A program made the translations under genes and the position numbers. Below the pieces are notes generated by a model. The model was given only the letters and a program-made list of their open reading frames with translations. It was not told where the DNA came from and made no database searches. DNA of 64,000 nucleotides from Pseudarthrobacter polychromogenes (GTDB lineage: Bacteria; Actinomycetota; Actinomycetes; Actinomycetales; Micrococcaceae). The DNA lies in the NCBI RefSeq assembly GCF_014644495.1, contig NZ_BMKU01000003.1, positions 56,645 to 120,644 of the forward strand. Reading direction: 5' to 3'. Each line of letters opens with the position of its first letter. Within the stretch, counting starts at the first letter, position 1. Positions 1 through 8,099 of this stretch are shown in pieces.

Positions 1-132
1 TCCGGTTCCACCGTGTTGTGTTTCCAGGTGACCCTCAGCCCATCAGCCCCGTCCGCCGTGAAAGGACAAGCAGTGGCCATCACCCTTCCGCTCACCGTTC
101 GCCAACTCTGCGGGGTCCCCGGTGGCTGCTGA
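1..132 (+). CDS. 3' end of an unrecognised gene, possibly a secreted SipW-pathway protein
   Basis: Frame 1 is open from the left edge to a TGA at 130-132 and encodes the last 43 residues of a protein whose start lies outside the window. The tail is rich in Ser, Val, Leu and Thr with two cysteines near the end, like a beta-strand secreted protein. The stop overlaps the GTG of the signal peptidase by 11 bases, so the two are probably translationally coupled. Position next to a SipW-type peptidase suggests a cognate exported substrate, as with the protein at 766-1251. The function is inferred from context only; the fragment is too short to assign a family. Confidence 0.6.
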   Translation, partial: SGSTVLCFQVTLSPSAPSAVKGQAVAITLPLTVRQLCGVPGGC

Positions 133-766
133 CCTGACTGAACGCCCGCTGGCCCACGCCGCCGCTGCGGTTCCGGACGCGCCCAAGGCTGCATCGCCGT
201 CGTACTCGAAGAAAGGGAGCGCCGGCGCCCAGGCGCTTGCCTTTGTGGGACGCCTGGCAAGCATGGCTGCAATGCTCATTGCGCTGTTCGCGGCATTGGT
301 CCTGATCGTGGTGCCGGTGGCGACGGGATCGCACACGTATACCGTGCTCACCAACTCCATGGCACCCAAATTTCCGCCCGGCACCTTCCTGGTGATGAAG
401 CCGGCGCCTTTCGGGGAGCTCAAGTACGGGGACGTCATCACGTTCCAGCTCTACTCCGGAAGGCCGGAGGTGGAAACCCACCGGATTGTGGGCTTCGGGG
501 CCACCCAGGCCGGTGAGAAGACACTTATCACCAGGGGCGACAACAACGGCGCCAACGATGCCGCTCCGGTCCGGGAGATCCAGGTCAAGGGCAAGCTGTT
601 TTACGCCGTTCCCCAGGTGGGGTTCGTTGCCAACGCACTTGGCAACGCCGACCGTGGACTATGGACCACGCTTGCCGCCATAGGACTAATCGGGTACGGC
701 ACCATCCTGGTCTTCAAGTCTGTGCGCGGATCGCGCAAGCAGGCCGCAGTGGCTGAGGCCGGGTAA
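122..766 (+). CDS. SipW-type signal peptidase I
   Basis: A membrane-bound type I signal peptidase of 214 residues that would cleave signal peptides on the outer face of the membrane. One transmembrane segment lies near residues 47-68 and a second near 180-200. The nucleophile motif TNSMAP places Ser79, the motif ETHRIV places His120, and TRGDNN follows at 138-142; a Ser/His pair in place of Ser/Lys marks the ER/archaeal or SipW branch. GTG at 122 is the only start after the in-frame stop at 59-61, so initiation is probably coupled to the upstream gene. The downstream protein starts in a TAATG overlap and carries a SipW-like signal peptide, so it is the likely substrate. Confidence 0.88.
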   Translation: MAADLTERPLAHAAAAVPDAPKAASPSYSKKGSAGAQALAFVGRLASMAAMLIALFAALVLIVVPVATGSHTYTVLTNSMAPKFPPGTFLVMKPAPFGELKYGDVITFQLYSGRPEVETHRIVGFGATQAGEKTLITRGDNNGANDAAPVREIQVKGKLFYAVPQVGFVANALGNADRGLWTTLAAIGLIGYGTILVFKSVRGSRKQAAVAEAG

Positions 767-1251
767 TGCGGCGTTTTCTCGGCCTGCCGGGCGCGTCCGC
801 CGCCGTAGGAGCTTTTGTAGTCACGGTGCTGCTGGGCTTTGGCGTGCCTACAGCGTCTGCGCTGTGGCAACAAAGCGCGACGGCGACCATGACCGTCACC
901 GCGGCAGCGAACTGGCCCGGTTCTGCGTTCCAGCAGTTCGCCTGCTCAAGGATGGACAACGCGGATAAAACGGTTGCCCTCAACTATGTCCTGCCCGACG
1001 CTCCCGCGTCCCTCACCCTTTCCGCCAAGAGGCCGGACGGGTCATACGGACCGCCCTATACGGTGGCGGGCGCCGGTGCTTCGGGAAGCATCATCCTCAC
1101 TGAGAACTCACAAATCATCGCGGAGAACCGTGCGATGAGCCTGCTGATGGTGAGGGCAACGGCGACCTTTTCAAACGGCACAGCGGCGTCCGCTGAAGTA
1201 GCTTTGAGGCTGGATGTCGGCACTAACAACGGCAAGATCTACTGCGCGTAG
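766..1251 (+). CDS. Secreted protein with SipW-like signal peptide
   Basis: A 161-residue exported protein of unknown function. The first 35 residues form a basic start, a hydrophobic core and the motif ASALWQQSATA (31-41). This resembles the A-L-W-x-D/Q-S motif of alternate-signal proteins processed by SipW-type peptidases and anchored in TasA-like surface structures. The rest is beta-rich, with two cysteines (one near residue 59, one at the penultimate position) that could pair. Its ATG shares one base with the stop of the peptidase gene, which supports a functional pair. No catalytic motif is visible. A role as a surface or fibre subunit is inference. Confidence 0.75.
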   Translation: MRRFLGLPGASAAVGAFVVTVLLGFGVPTASALWQQSATATMTVTAAANWPGSAFQQFACSRMDNADKTVALNYVLPDAPASLTLSAKRPDGSYGPPYTVAGAGASGSIILTENSQIIAENRAMSLLMVRATATFSNGTAASAEVALRLDVGTNNGKIYCA

Positions 1252-1291
1252 CCATCGGCGCGTCCCAGGCGGTCCTTGCCCGTAGCCATAA

Positions 1292-1307
1292 ACACCCCCG
1301 GGGGTAT
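1292..1307. promoter_or_regulatory. GC-rich palindrome, CsoR-like operator candidate
   Basis: The sequence ACACCCCCGGGGGTAT has five C followed by five G with A/T edges, 48 bases upstream of the DUF302 start. Copper- and sulfur-sensing CsoR/CstR repressors bind sites of this kind, and DUF302 genes often sit beside such repressors. No csoR gene is present in this window, so the assignment rests on sequence form and the downstream gene. Confidence 0.4.
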
Positions 1308-1355
1308 ACGATGGCGAAGTACCCACCAGCAGGAGCAACCGCCTGAGGAGGCACC

Positions 1356-1799
1356 ATGAGCTACACGCACACCATCACCGTTCCGCTTGCCTGGGACGAG
1401 GCGCTGCAGCAGACCAAGGACGCCCTGGCCGAACAGGGTTTTGGCATCCTTTCGGAGATCAACGTCCGCGCCACCTTTGAGGCGAAGCTGGGTGCTGACG
1501 CGGCCGCAGCCGTTGGCGACTACATCATCCTCGGCGCCTGCAACCCCAATCTGGCCAGCCGTGCCCTCGCAGCCGAGCCGGACATGGGTGCCCTGCTGCC
1601 CTGCAACGTTGTGGTCCGCCGCAGCACCGACGCCGGCGAAACCACCATTCAGGCGATCGATCCGCAAACCATGGTGCAGCTCAGTGACAACCCGGCGGTC
1701 AAGGAAGTAGCGGACGACGCCGACACGCGTCTCCGCGCGGCCCTCGCCAGCCTTGGTGGCAGCGTCAGCGCGGGCGGCAGCGCCGGCCCGGCGAACTGA
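1356..1799 (+). CDS. DUF302 domain protein
   Basis: A 147-residue cytoplasmic protein of the DUF302 family, whose function is not established. The domain covers roughly residues 10-125, with the characteristic EALQQTKDALAEQGFGIL helix near the start and LLPCNVVVRR in the middle; the C-terminus is a Gly/Ser/Ala tail. A strong Shine-Dalgarno sequence, GAGGAGG, lies just before the ATG. The gene follows the GC-rich palindrome at 1292-1307, which suggests control by a metal or persulfide sensor. Family members are often found near copper or sulfur-stress genes. The methyltransferase starts five bases downstream and is probably cotranscribed. Confidence 0.85.
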   Translation: MSYTHTITVPLAWDEALQQTKDALAEQGFGILSEINVRATFEAKLGADAAAAVGDYIILGACNPNLASRALAAEPDMGALLPCNVVVRRSTDAGETTIQAIDPQTMVQLSDNPAVKEVADDADTRLRAALASLGGSVSAGGSAGPAN

Positions 1800-1804
1800 G
1801 ACGC

Positions 1805-2497
1805 GTGACCGGCGGCGGCCAGCGAAGCGACCCCGCGGGGGAGCGCGGGCCGGCGGAACTGCAGCACCCGCGCTTCGCCCGGGCCTACGCCCGCGCTGTC
1901 GAGGAGATGAACCGCCGCGGCGCTACCGAACATCGCCGTGAGCTGCTGGCCGGGCTGCACGGGTCCGTCGTCGAAATCGGCGCCGGCGACGGTTCCGGTT
2001 TCGCGCTGTACCCGCCGGCCGTCACCCACGTGCTGGCTATCGAGCCGGACGACGACCTCAGGCGCATCGCCGCCGCCAAAGCCGTCTCGGCTCCGGTGCC
2101 CGTGACTGTCTGTGCCGGAGCAGCCGAACAGATTCCGGCAGCAGATGCCAGCGTGGATGCCGTTGTGTCCAGCCTGGTTCTGTGCAGCGTCAGCGAGCAG
2201 GCGCCGGTGCTGGCCGAGATCCGGCGCGTCCTGCGTCCCGGGGGGATCCTCGCTTTCTACGAGCACGTCCGCTCGGACAGCAGGCTGCTTGCGGCAGTGG
2301 AGGACCTGCTGGCGCCTGCATGGCAGCTGTTCGCCGGCGGATGCCATCCAAACCGGGACACAGTGGCGGCCATCGGGGAGGCTGGCTTTGTTCCGGTAGG
2401 CAGCCGCCGCTTCAATTTCGCCGTCCTTCCGTTGTCGCCCGCCTTGGCCCATGTGCTGGGCACGGCCGTCAACCCCGGGCCAACCGCCGGGGCCTGA
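1805..2497 (+). CDS. Class I SAM-dependent methyltransferase
   Basis: A 230-residue methyltransferase. Motif I is VVEIGAGDGSG (about residues 50-60), the acidic residue that binds the SAM ribose is in LAIEPDDD, and motif IV/V is seen in DAVVSSLVLCSV followed by RVLRPGGILAFYEHV. This matches the UbiE/Methyltransf_11 group; the substrate cannot be read from the sequence. The GTG at 1805 lies five bases after the DUF302 stop, so the two genes are likely one transcript ending at the hairpin at 2521-2558. Small-molecule methylation is most likely, but whether it relates to DUF302 is unknown. Confidence 0.82.
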   Translation: MTGGGQRSDPAGERGPAELQHPRFARAYARAVEEMNRRGATEHRRELLAGLHGSVVEIGAGDGSGFALYPPAVTHVLAIEPDDDLRRIAAAKAVSAPVPVTVCAGAAEQIPAADASVDAVVSSLVLCSVSEQAPVLAEIRRVLRPGGILAFYEHVRSDSRLLAAVEDLLAPAWQLFAGGCHPNRDTVAAIGEAGFVPVGSRRFNFAVLPLSPALAHVLGTAVNPGPTAGA

Positions 2498-2520
2498 CCC
2501 GGGACAAGAGAGCGTGGAAA

Positions 2521-2558
2521 TCCCGGCGCCGCCATTGGGGGGAAGGGCGGCGCCGGGA
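2521..2558 (+). terminator. Intrinsic terminator after the methyltransferase
   Basis: A perfect 13-bp GC-rich stem (2521-2533 with 2546-2558) with a 12-base loop lies 23 bases after the methyltransferase stop. The following TGTTTGA is only a weak T-tract, as is common in high-GC actinobacteria. Confidence 0.65.
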
Positions 2559-2834
2559 TGTTTGAGGAGCACGCGTCCGCTTGCAGGGGGACTAAAGTGC
2601 TCGCCGTCTCACGGCCGCCAGGAGCCGGGCGAGGGGCCGTTGTTACCTGGCGGAGCCCACTTCAAGACGCCGCCAGGAGAGTGATGGGCTGCGAAGCCAA
2701 TCCGGCTGGATGGCCTGCTGCTTGCCTGCTGCCGCCGCCCGTCTCCTGACAGCCACTACTATCCACCGGGCCCATCAAAATACTCACCAGTAATGCGTCA
2801 AGGTTTGGTCAAGGTTTCCCTGGCCTGCGGGGGC
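2559..2834. other. Intergenic stretch with nothing recognised
   Basis: This gap separates the end of the methyltransferase from the end of the convergent PAP2 gene. Short open frames here lack codon bias or ribosome sites. A small direct repeat, CAAGGTTT, near 2798-2815 is the only pattern seen. Confidence 0.5.
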
Positions 2835-3740
2835 TCAGCGCCTTGCCGGGACACGTCGTCGTGCTGCGTACGCGAACAGGGACGTCGTGGCAACCGTGGC
2901 CAGGTAGCCGGCGATCACAATCAGGGAGATCCCGGCCCAGAAATAGTGGGTGGTGCTGGCCTCCTGCCACGGGCTCGGGGCGATGCGCGCCAGCGAGTAC
3001 AACGCCACCGCGGCCGAGGCCAGTCCGATGGCAACCGGAAGCGTCAGCCAGAGCCGGGCCGAACCGATGTGCCCGCCAAACCCGTCCCACGCATTCCAGG
3101 ACCCCCGCCGGATGATGAGCCAGCCCGCGGGAATCATGAAGGCACCCACCAGCAGGAATGCCGCCACCACGTCCGCCGGCCGGTGCCACTGGTTGATCAG
3201 CGTGGACACCCCGGATGCGATGGCGAACGTGCCGCCGACGAAGCCGGCCATCGGACGCCAGCGGGGCGAGGCCATCAGGAACACCGCAGCCGCCGCCGAC
3301 GCCGCCAACGTGGTGTGGCCGGAGGGCAGCGAGTTCAGCTCCAGGGTGACCACCCCTTTGTCCGGGCGGGCCGGCAGGAGGTCCTTCAGCACCTGCGTGG
3401 CGATGTTCGCGCCGATGCAGGCGGCCACGGCAATCCCTGCCTCAGCCCAGTGCTTGCGGATCACGGTCACGAACAGGACCACGACGGCGGCCATCACCAG
3501 GGAGACGGTGGGCAGCAGGTCCAGGAACTTGGTGGTTGCCTTGCCGGCGGGCCCATGGAGTTCCACGGCTTCCACGAGTGCTGACTCGTCGATGAACTGG
3601 CCCGTGGTGGTCTGGACGAAGTAGTAGTAGGTGGCCACCAGCCCGGCCACACACGCCAGCGTGGCCAGCACGAACAGGAAGCCCGACCCCGTTGCGGGTC
3701 GGGCTGCGGCCCTGCTCATTGCCTGCCGTTGAAAAGTCAT
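2835..3740 (-). CDS. PAP2-family membrane phosphatase
   Basis: A 301-residue integral membrane protein with about six hydrophobic segments. It carries the three PAP2 signature blocks in order: KDLLPARPDKG, LPSGHTT and STLINQWHRPADV, which supply the Lys/Arg, Ser-Gly-His and Arg-His-Asp catalytic residues. Such enzymes dephosphorylate lipid phosphates such as undecaprenyl pyrophosphate or phosphatidic acid on the outer face of the membrane; which one applies here is not visible. The N-terminus could start at the ATG at 3740 or seven codons later at MSRAAARP. It is transcribed alone, convergent to the methyltransferase. Confidence 0.88.
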   Translation of the reverse strand: MTFQRQAMSRAAARPATGSGFLFVLATLACVAGLVATYYYFVQTTTGQFIDESALVEAVELHGPAGKATTKFLDLLPTVSLVMAAVVVLFVTVIRKHWAEAGIAVAACIGANIATQVLKDLLPARPDKGVVTLELNSLPSGHTTLAASAAAAVFLMASPRWRPMAGFVGGTFAIASGVSTLINQWHRPADVVAAFLLVGAFMIPAGWLIIRRGSWNAWDGFGGHIGSARLWLTLPVAIGLASAAVALYSLARIAPSPWQEASTTHYFWAGISLIVIAGYLATVATTSLFAYAARRRVPARR

Positions 3741-3815
3741 CGCTTAAAGGGTGTCACAGAAAGCTGGGATCCCGCCGCACGTGGCGGGCCCGGCACATCG
3801 AGGCGGCCGCGATCG

Positions 3816-4316
3816 CTATTCCAGGGCCTGGGCGAGTGCCTCGATGAGTTCAAACTGCTCCCGCACCCCGCCCTCCATGCCGGACTGCGCAATCATGTCC
3901 CGGACTTCCTTGCTGCCCGCATCGGTGCGGATGCTGACCAAAGTGGCGCCGCCGTCGGCATCGCTGAAGGTGACCGTATTGACCACGGCCCCTTCCTCGC
4001 TGTCCGGTCCCACACCCGCCGTCTCCATGACCTCCGTGTGGACGATGCGCTCGTTCGGCACGATCTCCCGGTACGTGCCGTGGAAGGCCACCTCAAACCC
4101 GCCGCTCGCCGCCATGACGTACCGCCAGGCGCCGCCCTCCCGGACGTCCATTTTCACCACCGTCATCTCGCCGCGGCGCCCGGCCCACCATTTCCGGACG
4201 AGGCCGGGTGTTGTCCATGCCCTGTACACAAGGTGCCGGGGCGCTTCCACGGTCCTGGTGATGAGGATTTCCCGATCCCCGGGATAGCTCACGTCCATGG
4301 TGCTTGTCTGTGTCAT
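3816..4316 (-). CDS. AHSA1/SRPBCC-domain protein
   Basis: A 166-residue protein of the START-like AHSA1 group. The ITRTVEAPRHLVYRAWTTPG entry strand and the RKWWAG motif are typical, followed by GTYREIVPNERIVHTE and TLVSIRTDAG. Members form a hydrophobic pocket; their ligands are mostly unknown. The ATG overlaps the stop of the ArsR gene by four bases (ATGA), so the pair is translationally coupled. ArsR/AHSA1 pairs of this kind recur across bacteria, with the repressor controlling its own operon. A small GC stem downstream (3771-3788) is too weak to call a terminator. Confidence 0.88.
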   Translation of the reverse strand: MTQTSTMDVSYPGDREILITRTVEAPRHLVYRAWTTPGLVRKWWAGRRGEMTVVKMDVREGGAWRYVMAASGGFEVAFHGTYREIVPNERIVHTEVMETAGVGPDSEEGAVVNTVTFSDADGGATLVSIRTDAGSKEVRDMIAQSGMEGGVREQFELIEALAQALE

Positions 4317-4666
4317 TGCCCTGCTCCTTCTTGCGGGGTATCTTCCTGGAGGCCGGCGAGCACGTCATCCAGCAGGCCGAAGCGCTCCGCCCAGAGGTGC
4401 TCATATCTGGAAATCCAGGTGTGGATGGGCTTGAGGGCCTGCGGATTGAGCCGGTACAGCCGCTGCCGGCCTTCATCCCGGACATCCACAACGCCCACCT
4501 CCCGCAGCACCCGCAAATGGCGCGAGACGTGCGGCTGAGCCAGGCCAAGCAGGTCCACCAGTTCGTTCACGGGCCTCTCACCAAGGCTGAGGGCGTCCAG
4601 GATCTCCCGGCGGCGGGGCTCAGCTACCGCGTTGAACGCGTCCGTGGTTGTTGCTGCCCGTGCCAT
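4313..4666 (-). CDS. ArsR-family transcriptional repressor
   Basis: A 117-residue winged-helix repressor. The ArsR domain begins with AFNAVAEPRRREILDALS, continues with the recognition helix in LAQPHVSRHLRVLREVGVV and ends with the wing DEGRQRLYRLN. It has no obvious metal-binding cysteine pair, so it fits the SdpR-like group that pairs with SRPBCC proteins. The start at MARAATTT (4666) is chosen because upstream in-frame codons have non-coding composition and run through the palindrome at 4678-4693. That palindrome sits 11 bases before the start and is the likely autoregulatory site. Confidence 0.88.
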   Translation of the reverse strand: MARAATTTDAFNAVAEPRRREILDALSLGERPVNELVDLLGLAQPHVSRHLRVLREVGVVDVRDEGRQRLYRLNPQALKPIHTWISRYEHLWAERFGLLDDVLAGLQEDTPQEGAGQ

Positions 4667-4677
4667 GGTCGCATTGT

Positions 4678-4693
4678 ATATCCATATGGATAT
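4678..4693. promoter_or_regulatory. Perfect 16-bp palindrome, probable ArsR operator
   Basis: ATATCCATATGGATAT is a perfect inverted repeat located directly upstream of the ArsR start and 107 bases before the divergent menC start. It is strikingly AT-rich for this chromosome. Its position and symmetry fit an autorepression site for the dimeric ArsR protein. Confidence 0.6.
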
Positions 4694-4800
4694 GTATTGG
4701 AAGGCCGCCAGCGATTGGAGGTTCCGCGGGGTTCGCCGGCTTTCTGTTCGTCGGCTTCCTGTTCGCCGGGGCGGCGGCCCCCGCTTGTACAGTTGAATCC

Positions 4801-5802
4801 ATGCCAACCGACCCGCCCCAGGTGCCTGCGCTCGAGGAACTGCTGGCCGGCGCGCACGTGGTGTCCCTGCCCATGCGGGTCAAGTTCCGCGGCATCACGG
4901 AGCGCGAGTCGCTGCTGCTGCAGGGCCCGGCCGGGTGGGGCGAGTTCTGCCCGTTCCCCGAGTACGGCGACGCCGAGGCGTCCCGCTGGCTTGCCGCCGC
5001 CATCGAGGCTGCCTGGGAGGGGTTCCCCGTGCCGCTGCGTTCCGATATTCCGGTGAACGCCACCGTTCCTGCCGTGCCTGCCGGACGGGTGCCGGAGGTG
5101 CTGGCGCGGTTTGGCCGGGTGGACGCCGTGAAGGTCAAGGTTGCCGAGCGCGGCCAAACCCTCGACGACGACGCCGCCCGGGTTGCCGCCGTGCGGGCCG
5201 CGCTGCCGGCCGCCGCCATCCGCGTGGATTCCAACGGGGGCTGGGACGTGCCCGGGGCGGTCTCGGCACTCACCCGGCTTGCCGGCGTCGGGCTTGAATA
5301 CGCCGAGCAGCCCGTCCCCACGATCGACGGACTGGCCGAGGTCCGCCGCCGGTTGCGGGCCGCGGGCACCCCGGTGCTGATCGCTGCGGACGAGAGCGTT
5401 CGTAAGGAGTCCGACCCCCTGCGCGTGGCGCGGGCCGGTGCGGCCGACCTCCTGGTGGTCAAGGTGGCGCCGCTCGGGGGAGTGCGGCGCGCACTGGACA
5501 TCGTTGCGCAGGCCGGGCTGCCCGCCGTCGTCAGCTCTGCGCTGGACACCTCTGTGGGCATCCGCGCTGGCCTGGCCTTGGCGGCCGCCCTGCCCGAGTT
5601 GCCGTACGCCTGCGGGCTGGGGACGGTGTCCCTGTTTGAATCGGACATCACCACGGATCCCCTGGTGGCCGACGACGGCGCCATCCGCCTCCGCGATGCG
5701 GCCGCCGACGCCTGGCTGCTTGAGCGGTATGCGGCTTCTCCGGAGCGCCGGGACTGGTGGCTGGCACGCCTGCGCCGCGTCCACGCGCTCCTGGCCCCCT
5801 GA
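4801..5802 (+). CDS. menC: o-Succinylbenzoate synthase
   Basis: A 333-residue enolase-superfamily enzyme that dehydrates SHCHC to o-succinylbenzoate in menaquinone synthesis. The barrel shows the catalytic lysine motif VKVKVAERG, the metal ligands in RVDSNGGWD, YAEQPVPT and AADES, and the second catalytic lysine in LLVVKVAPLGG. The actinobacterial short MenC lacks the long capping insert of E. coli MenC. The ATG at 4801 starts the conserved N-terminus. An earlier in-frame ATG at 4648 would run through the ArsR operator region and is rejected. The gene is separated from menD by phoX and two repeat clusters. Confidence 0.9.
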   Translation: MPTDPPQVPALEELLAGAHVVSLPMRVKFRGITERESLLLQGPAGWGEFCPFPEYGDAEASRWLAAAIEAAWEGFPVPLRSDIPVNATVPAVPAGRVPEVLARFGRVDAVKVKVAERGQTLDDDAARVAAVRAALPAAAIRVDSNGGWDVPGAVSALTRLAGVGLEYAEQPVPTIDGLAEVRRRLRAAGTPVLIAADESVRKESDPLRVARAGAADLLVVKVAPLGGVRRALDIVAQAGLPAVVSSALDTSVGIRAGLALAAALPELPYACGLGTVSLFESDITTDPLVADDGAIRLRDAAADAWLLERYAASPERRDWWLARLRRVHALLAP

Positions 5803-5804
5803 AA

Positions 5805-5932
5805 CCCTCTCTCTGTTGATGCGGCTTTTCCTGGCACCCTCTCTCTGTTGATGCGGGTTTTTGTGGCACGCTCTCTCACTTAACGCAGGCTTTCCTGAAA
5901 CCCTCTCTCACGTTTCTGCAGGTCACGCGCGG
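5805..5932. repeat. Four tandem degenerate 32-bp repeats
   Basis: Units begin at 5805, 5837, 5869 and 5901, exactly 32 bp apart, directly after the menC stop. Each opens with C(C/G)CTCTCTC and continues with a T-rich block, typically GCGGNTTTTCCTGGCA. The first two units differ mainly in the T-rich block; the last is the most degenerate. The same unit occurs six more times at 8100-8273 on the other side of phoX. The remaining bases to 6022 hold the phoX leader and no other visible element. Confidence 0.8.
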
Positions 5933-6022
5933 TTAACCGGAATTTCACCCGGCATACTACTGCGCGTAGAAACCGGCTGAAAGGGTGGGCGGGACCTCGT
6001 AGAAATTCCTTGGAAGGCCCCC

Positions 6023-8092
6023 ATGTCTGAAACGACTGCCCGCAAGTTCACCCTGCTGCCGATGCTCGGCCATACCAAGGGCAAGCGCAGCGCCGTCACC
6101 TGCGCGCTGAAGTGCGACAACGCCTGCGCCGGCGATGTCTGCAACACCAGCTCCAACAGCTACTTCCGTGACATCGCCTCCGCCACCATGTCCCGCCGCG
6201 CCGCCCTTGGCTTCGGCGCCGCCGGTGCGCTCGCCGTCGTCCTGGGATCCGCCGCAACCTCGCCTGAATCTGCAAACGCCGCTGGCCTGTCCAAGGCAGC
6301 GAAGGAAGGCTTCGGCAAGTCCAAGCTGCAGTTCACAGCCATCCCGTCGATCGATGCCGCCGTGGACGCCGTGACCGTCCCGGAGGGCTTCACCTGGCAG
6401 CCGGTCATCCGCTGGGGTGACCCGATCTTCAACGGCGCGCCGGAGTTTGACCTGTACAACCAGACGGCCGCCGCGCAGGAAAAGCAGTTCGGCTACAACA
6501 ACGACTACACGGACATCCTGGAGATCCCGGGCAGCAAGGGCCGCCGCGCGGTGCTCTTCGCCAACCACGAGTACACCAACGAGAACATCATGTTCCCGGC
6601 CACCATGCCTGCAGATCAGATGCGCGCTGTGGGGGCTGCCGCGCACGGGCTGTCCGTGGTTGAGCTGGAGCGCAAGAACAAGAACAAGCCGTGGACCTAC
6701 GTGAAGGGTGCGCCGCTCAACCGCCGCTTCCTCAACAACACGGTGTACGAACTGACCGGCCCGGCCGCGGGCTCCCCGCTTCTCAAGACTGTTGCGGACC
6801 CTGACGGCCGCTTCATCAAGGGCACGCTGGGCAACTGCGCCGGCGGCACCACCCCGTGGGGCACCATCCTCTCCGGCGAAGAAAACTTCCAGAGCTACTT
6901 CGTGGCGCCGGGAACCTCCGCCGGGGACAAGCGGTACGGCATCACCAACAAGCCGACTGCCCGCCAGTGGGAGTTGGATGAGCCGCGATGGGATACCCGC
7001 AACCCCGGTTACGAGAACGAGGCGAACCGCTTCGGCTGGATCGTGGAAGTTGACCCGTTCGACCCCACCTCCATGCCCAAGAAGCACTCCATGCTGGGCC
7101 GCTTCAAGCACGAGGGCGCCAACGTGATCATCGCCGAGTCCGGGCACGTTGTGGCCTACTCCGGCGATGACGAGCGCTTCGATTACCTGTATAAGTTCGT
7201 CTCGAAGGACAAGTACCGCGAGGGCGACCGCAAGCACAACATGACCCTGCTGTCCGCGGGCAACCTCTACGTCGCCAGGTTCACGGGCAACTCGCCGGCT
7301 GCCGACATCACCGGAACCGGGGCTGTGCCCGCCGACGGCGCCTTCGACGGCATCGGCGAGTGGCTGCCGCTGGTGGTGGACGGGGCTTCCGCCGTTCCGG
7401 GCATGACCGTCGAGGAGGTTCTGGTGTACACCCGCCTGGCCGCCGACAAGGTTGGCCCCACCAAGATGGACCGCTGTGAGGACGTGGAACCCAGCCTGCA
7501 CACCGGCAAGGTCTACGTGGCCTGCACCAACAACTCCAACCGCGGCGTTGGGTCCAACGAGGGCGCCACTGAGGTCAACCCGCGCAACCAGAACCGCGAC
7601 GGCCACATCGTGGAGATCACCGAAACCGGCGGCCAGACCTCCACCACCTTCGCCTGGAACCTGCTGATGGTCTGCGGCGATCCGGCCCAGGGCGATGTCA
7701 CCTACTTCTCCGGCTTCCCGGTGGACAAAGTCTCGCCTATCTCCTGCCCGGACAACCTGGCATTCGACTCCGTGGGCAACCTCTGGATCTCCACGGACGG
7801 CGCCCCCTCCGGCATCGGCCGGGCGGACGGCCTGTTCAAGGTCACCCTGGACGGCGCCGAACGCGGCAAGGTGGAGCAGTTCCTGGCCGTTCCGCGCGAC
7901 GCCGAGACCTGCGGCCCCATCATCCACGACGAGGAGCGTTCTGTCTTTGTTGCGGTGCAGCACCCCGGCGAGGACGGCACCTTCGACGCACAGGTTTCCT
8001 TCTTCCCGGACTACGTAGCGGAAGGCACGACGCCGGCACCCGGCCAGGCACGCGCACCGCGCCCATCCGTGATCCAGGTGTTCCGCGGCTAG
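6023..8092 (+). CDS. phoX: PhoX-family alkaline phosphatase (DUF839)
   Basis: A 689-residue exported phosphatase that releases phosphate from organic esters; PhoX enzymes use calcium and iron. A twin-arginine signal, SRRAALGFG (57-65) followed by a hydrophobic stretch, comes after an unusual 56-residue leader containing four cysteines (27, 31, 35, 40). The body shows family blocks such as LFANHEYTNE, NNCAGGTTPWGT-like GNCAGGTTPWGT, LSGEENFQ, GHVVAYSGDDERFDYLYKFV and CPDNLAFDSVGNLWISTDG. The gene stands alone between menC and menD, with 32-bp repeat clusters on both sides. Phosphate starvation control is expected for the family; I see no clear Pho box. Confidence 0.9.
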   Translation: MSETTARKFTLLPMLGHTKGKRSAVTCALKCDNACAGDVCNTSSNSYFRDIASATMSRRAALGFGAAGALAVVLGSAATSPESANAAGLSKAAKEGFGKSKLQFTAIPSIDAAVDAVTVPEGFTWQPVIRWGDPIFNGAPEFDLYNQTAAAQEKQFGYNNDYTDILEIPGSKGRRAVLFANHEYTNENIMFPATMPADQMRAVGAAAHGLSVVELERKNKNKPWTYVKGAPLNRRFLNNTVYELTGPAAGSPLLKTVADPDGRFIKGTLGNCAGGTTPWGTILSGEENFQSYFVAPGTSAGDKRYGITNKPTARQWELDEPRWDTRNPGYENEANRFGWIVEVDPFDPTSMPKKHSMLGRFKHEGANVIIAESGHVVAYSGDDERFDYLYKFVSKDKYREGDRKHNMTLLSAGNLYVARFTGNSPAADITGTGAVPADGAFDGIGEWLPLVVDGASAVPGMTVEEVLVYTRLAADKVGPTKMDRCEDVEPSLHTGKVYVACTNNSNRGVGSNEGATEVNPRNQNRDGHIVEITETGGQTSTTFAWNLLMVCGDPAQGDVTYFSGFPVDKVSPISCPDNLAFDSVGNLWISTDGAPSGIGRADGLFKVTLDGAERGKVEQFLAVPRDAETCGPIIHDEERSVFVAVQHPGEDGTFDAQVSFFPDYVAEGTTPAPGQARAPRPSVIQVFRG

Positions 8093-8099
8093 CCTGCGA

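Noticed and set aside
3771..3788. Hairpin as terminator of the ArsR/AHSA1 operon
   Set aside because: Only six pairs and no T-tract on the minus strand.
4667..4807. 47-residue N-terminal extension of ArsR
   Set aside because: It would be translated through the palindromic operator and has a non-coding, Arg-rich composition; ArsR proteins of this class begin at MARAATT-like sequences.
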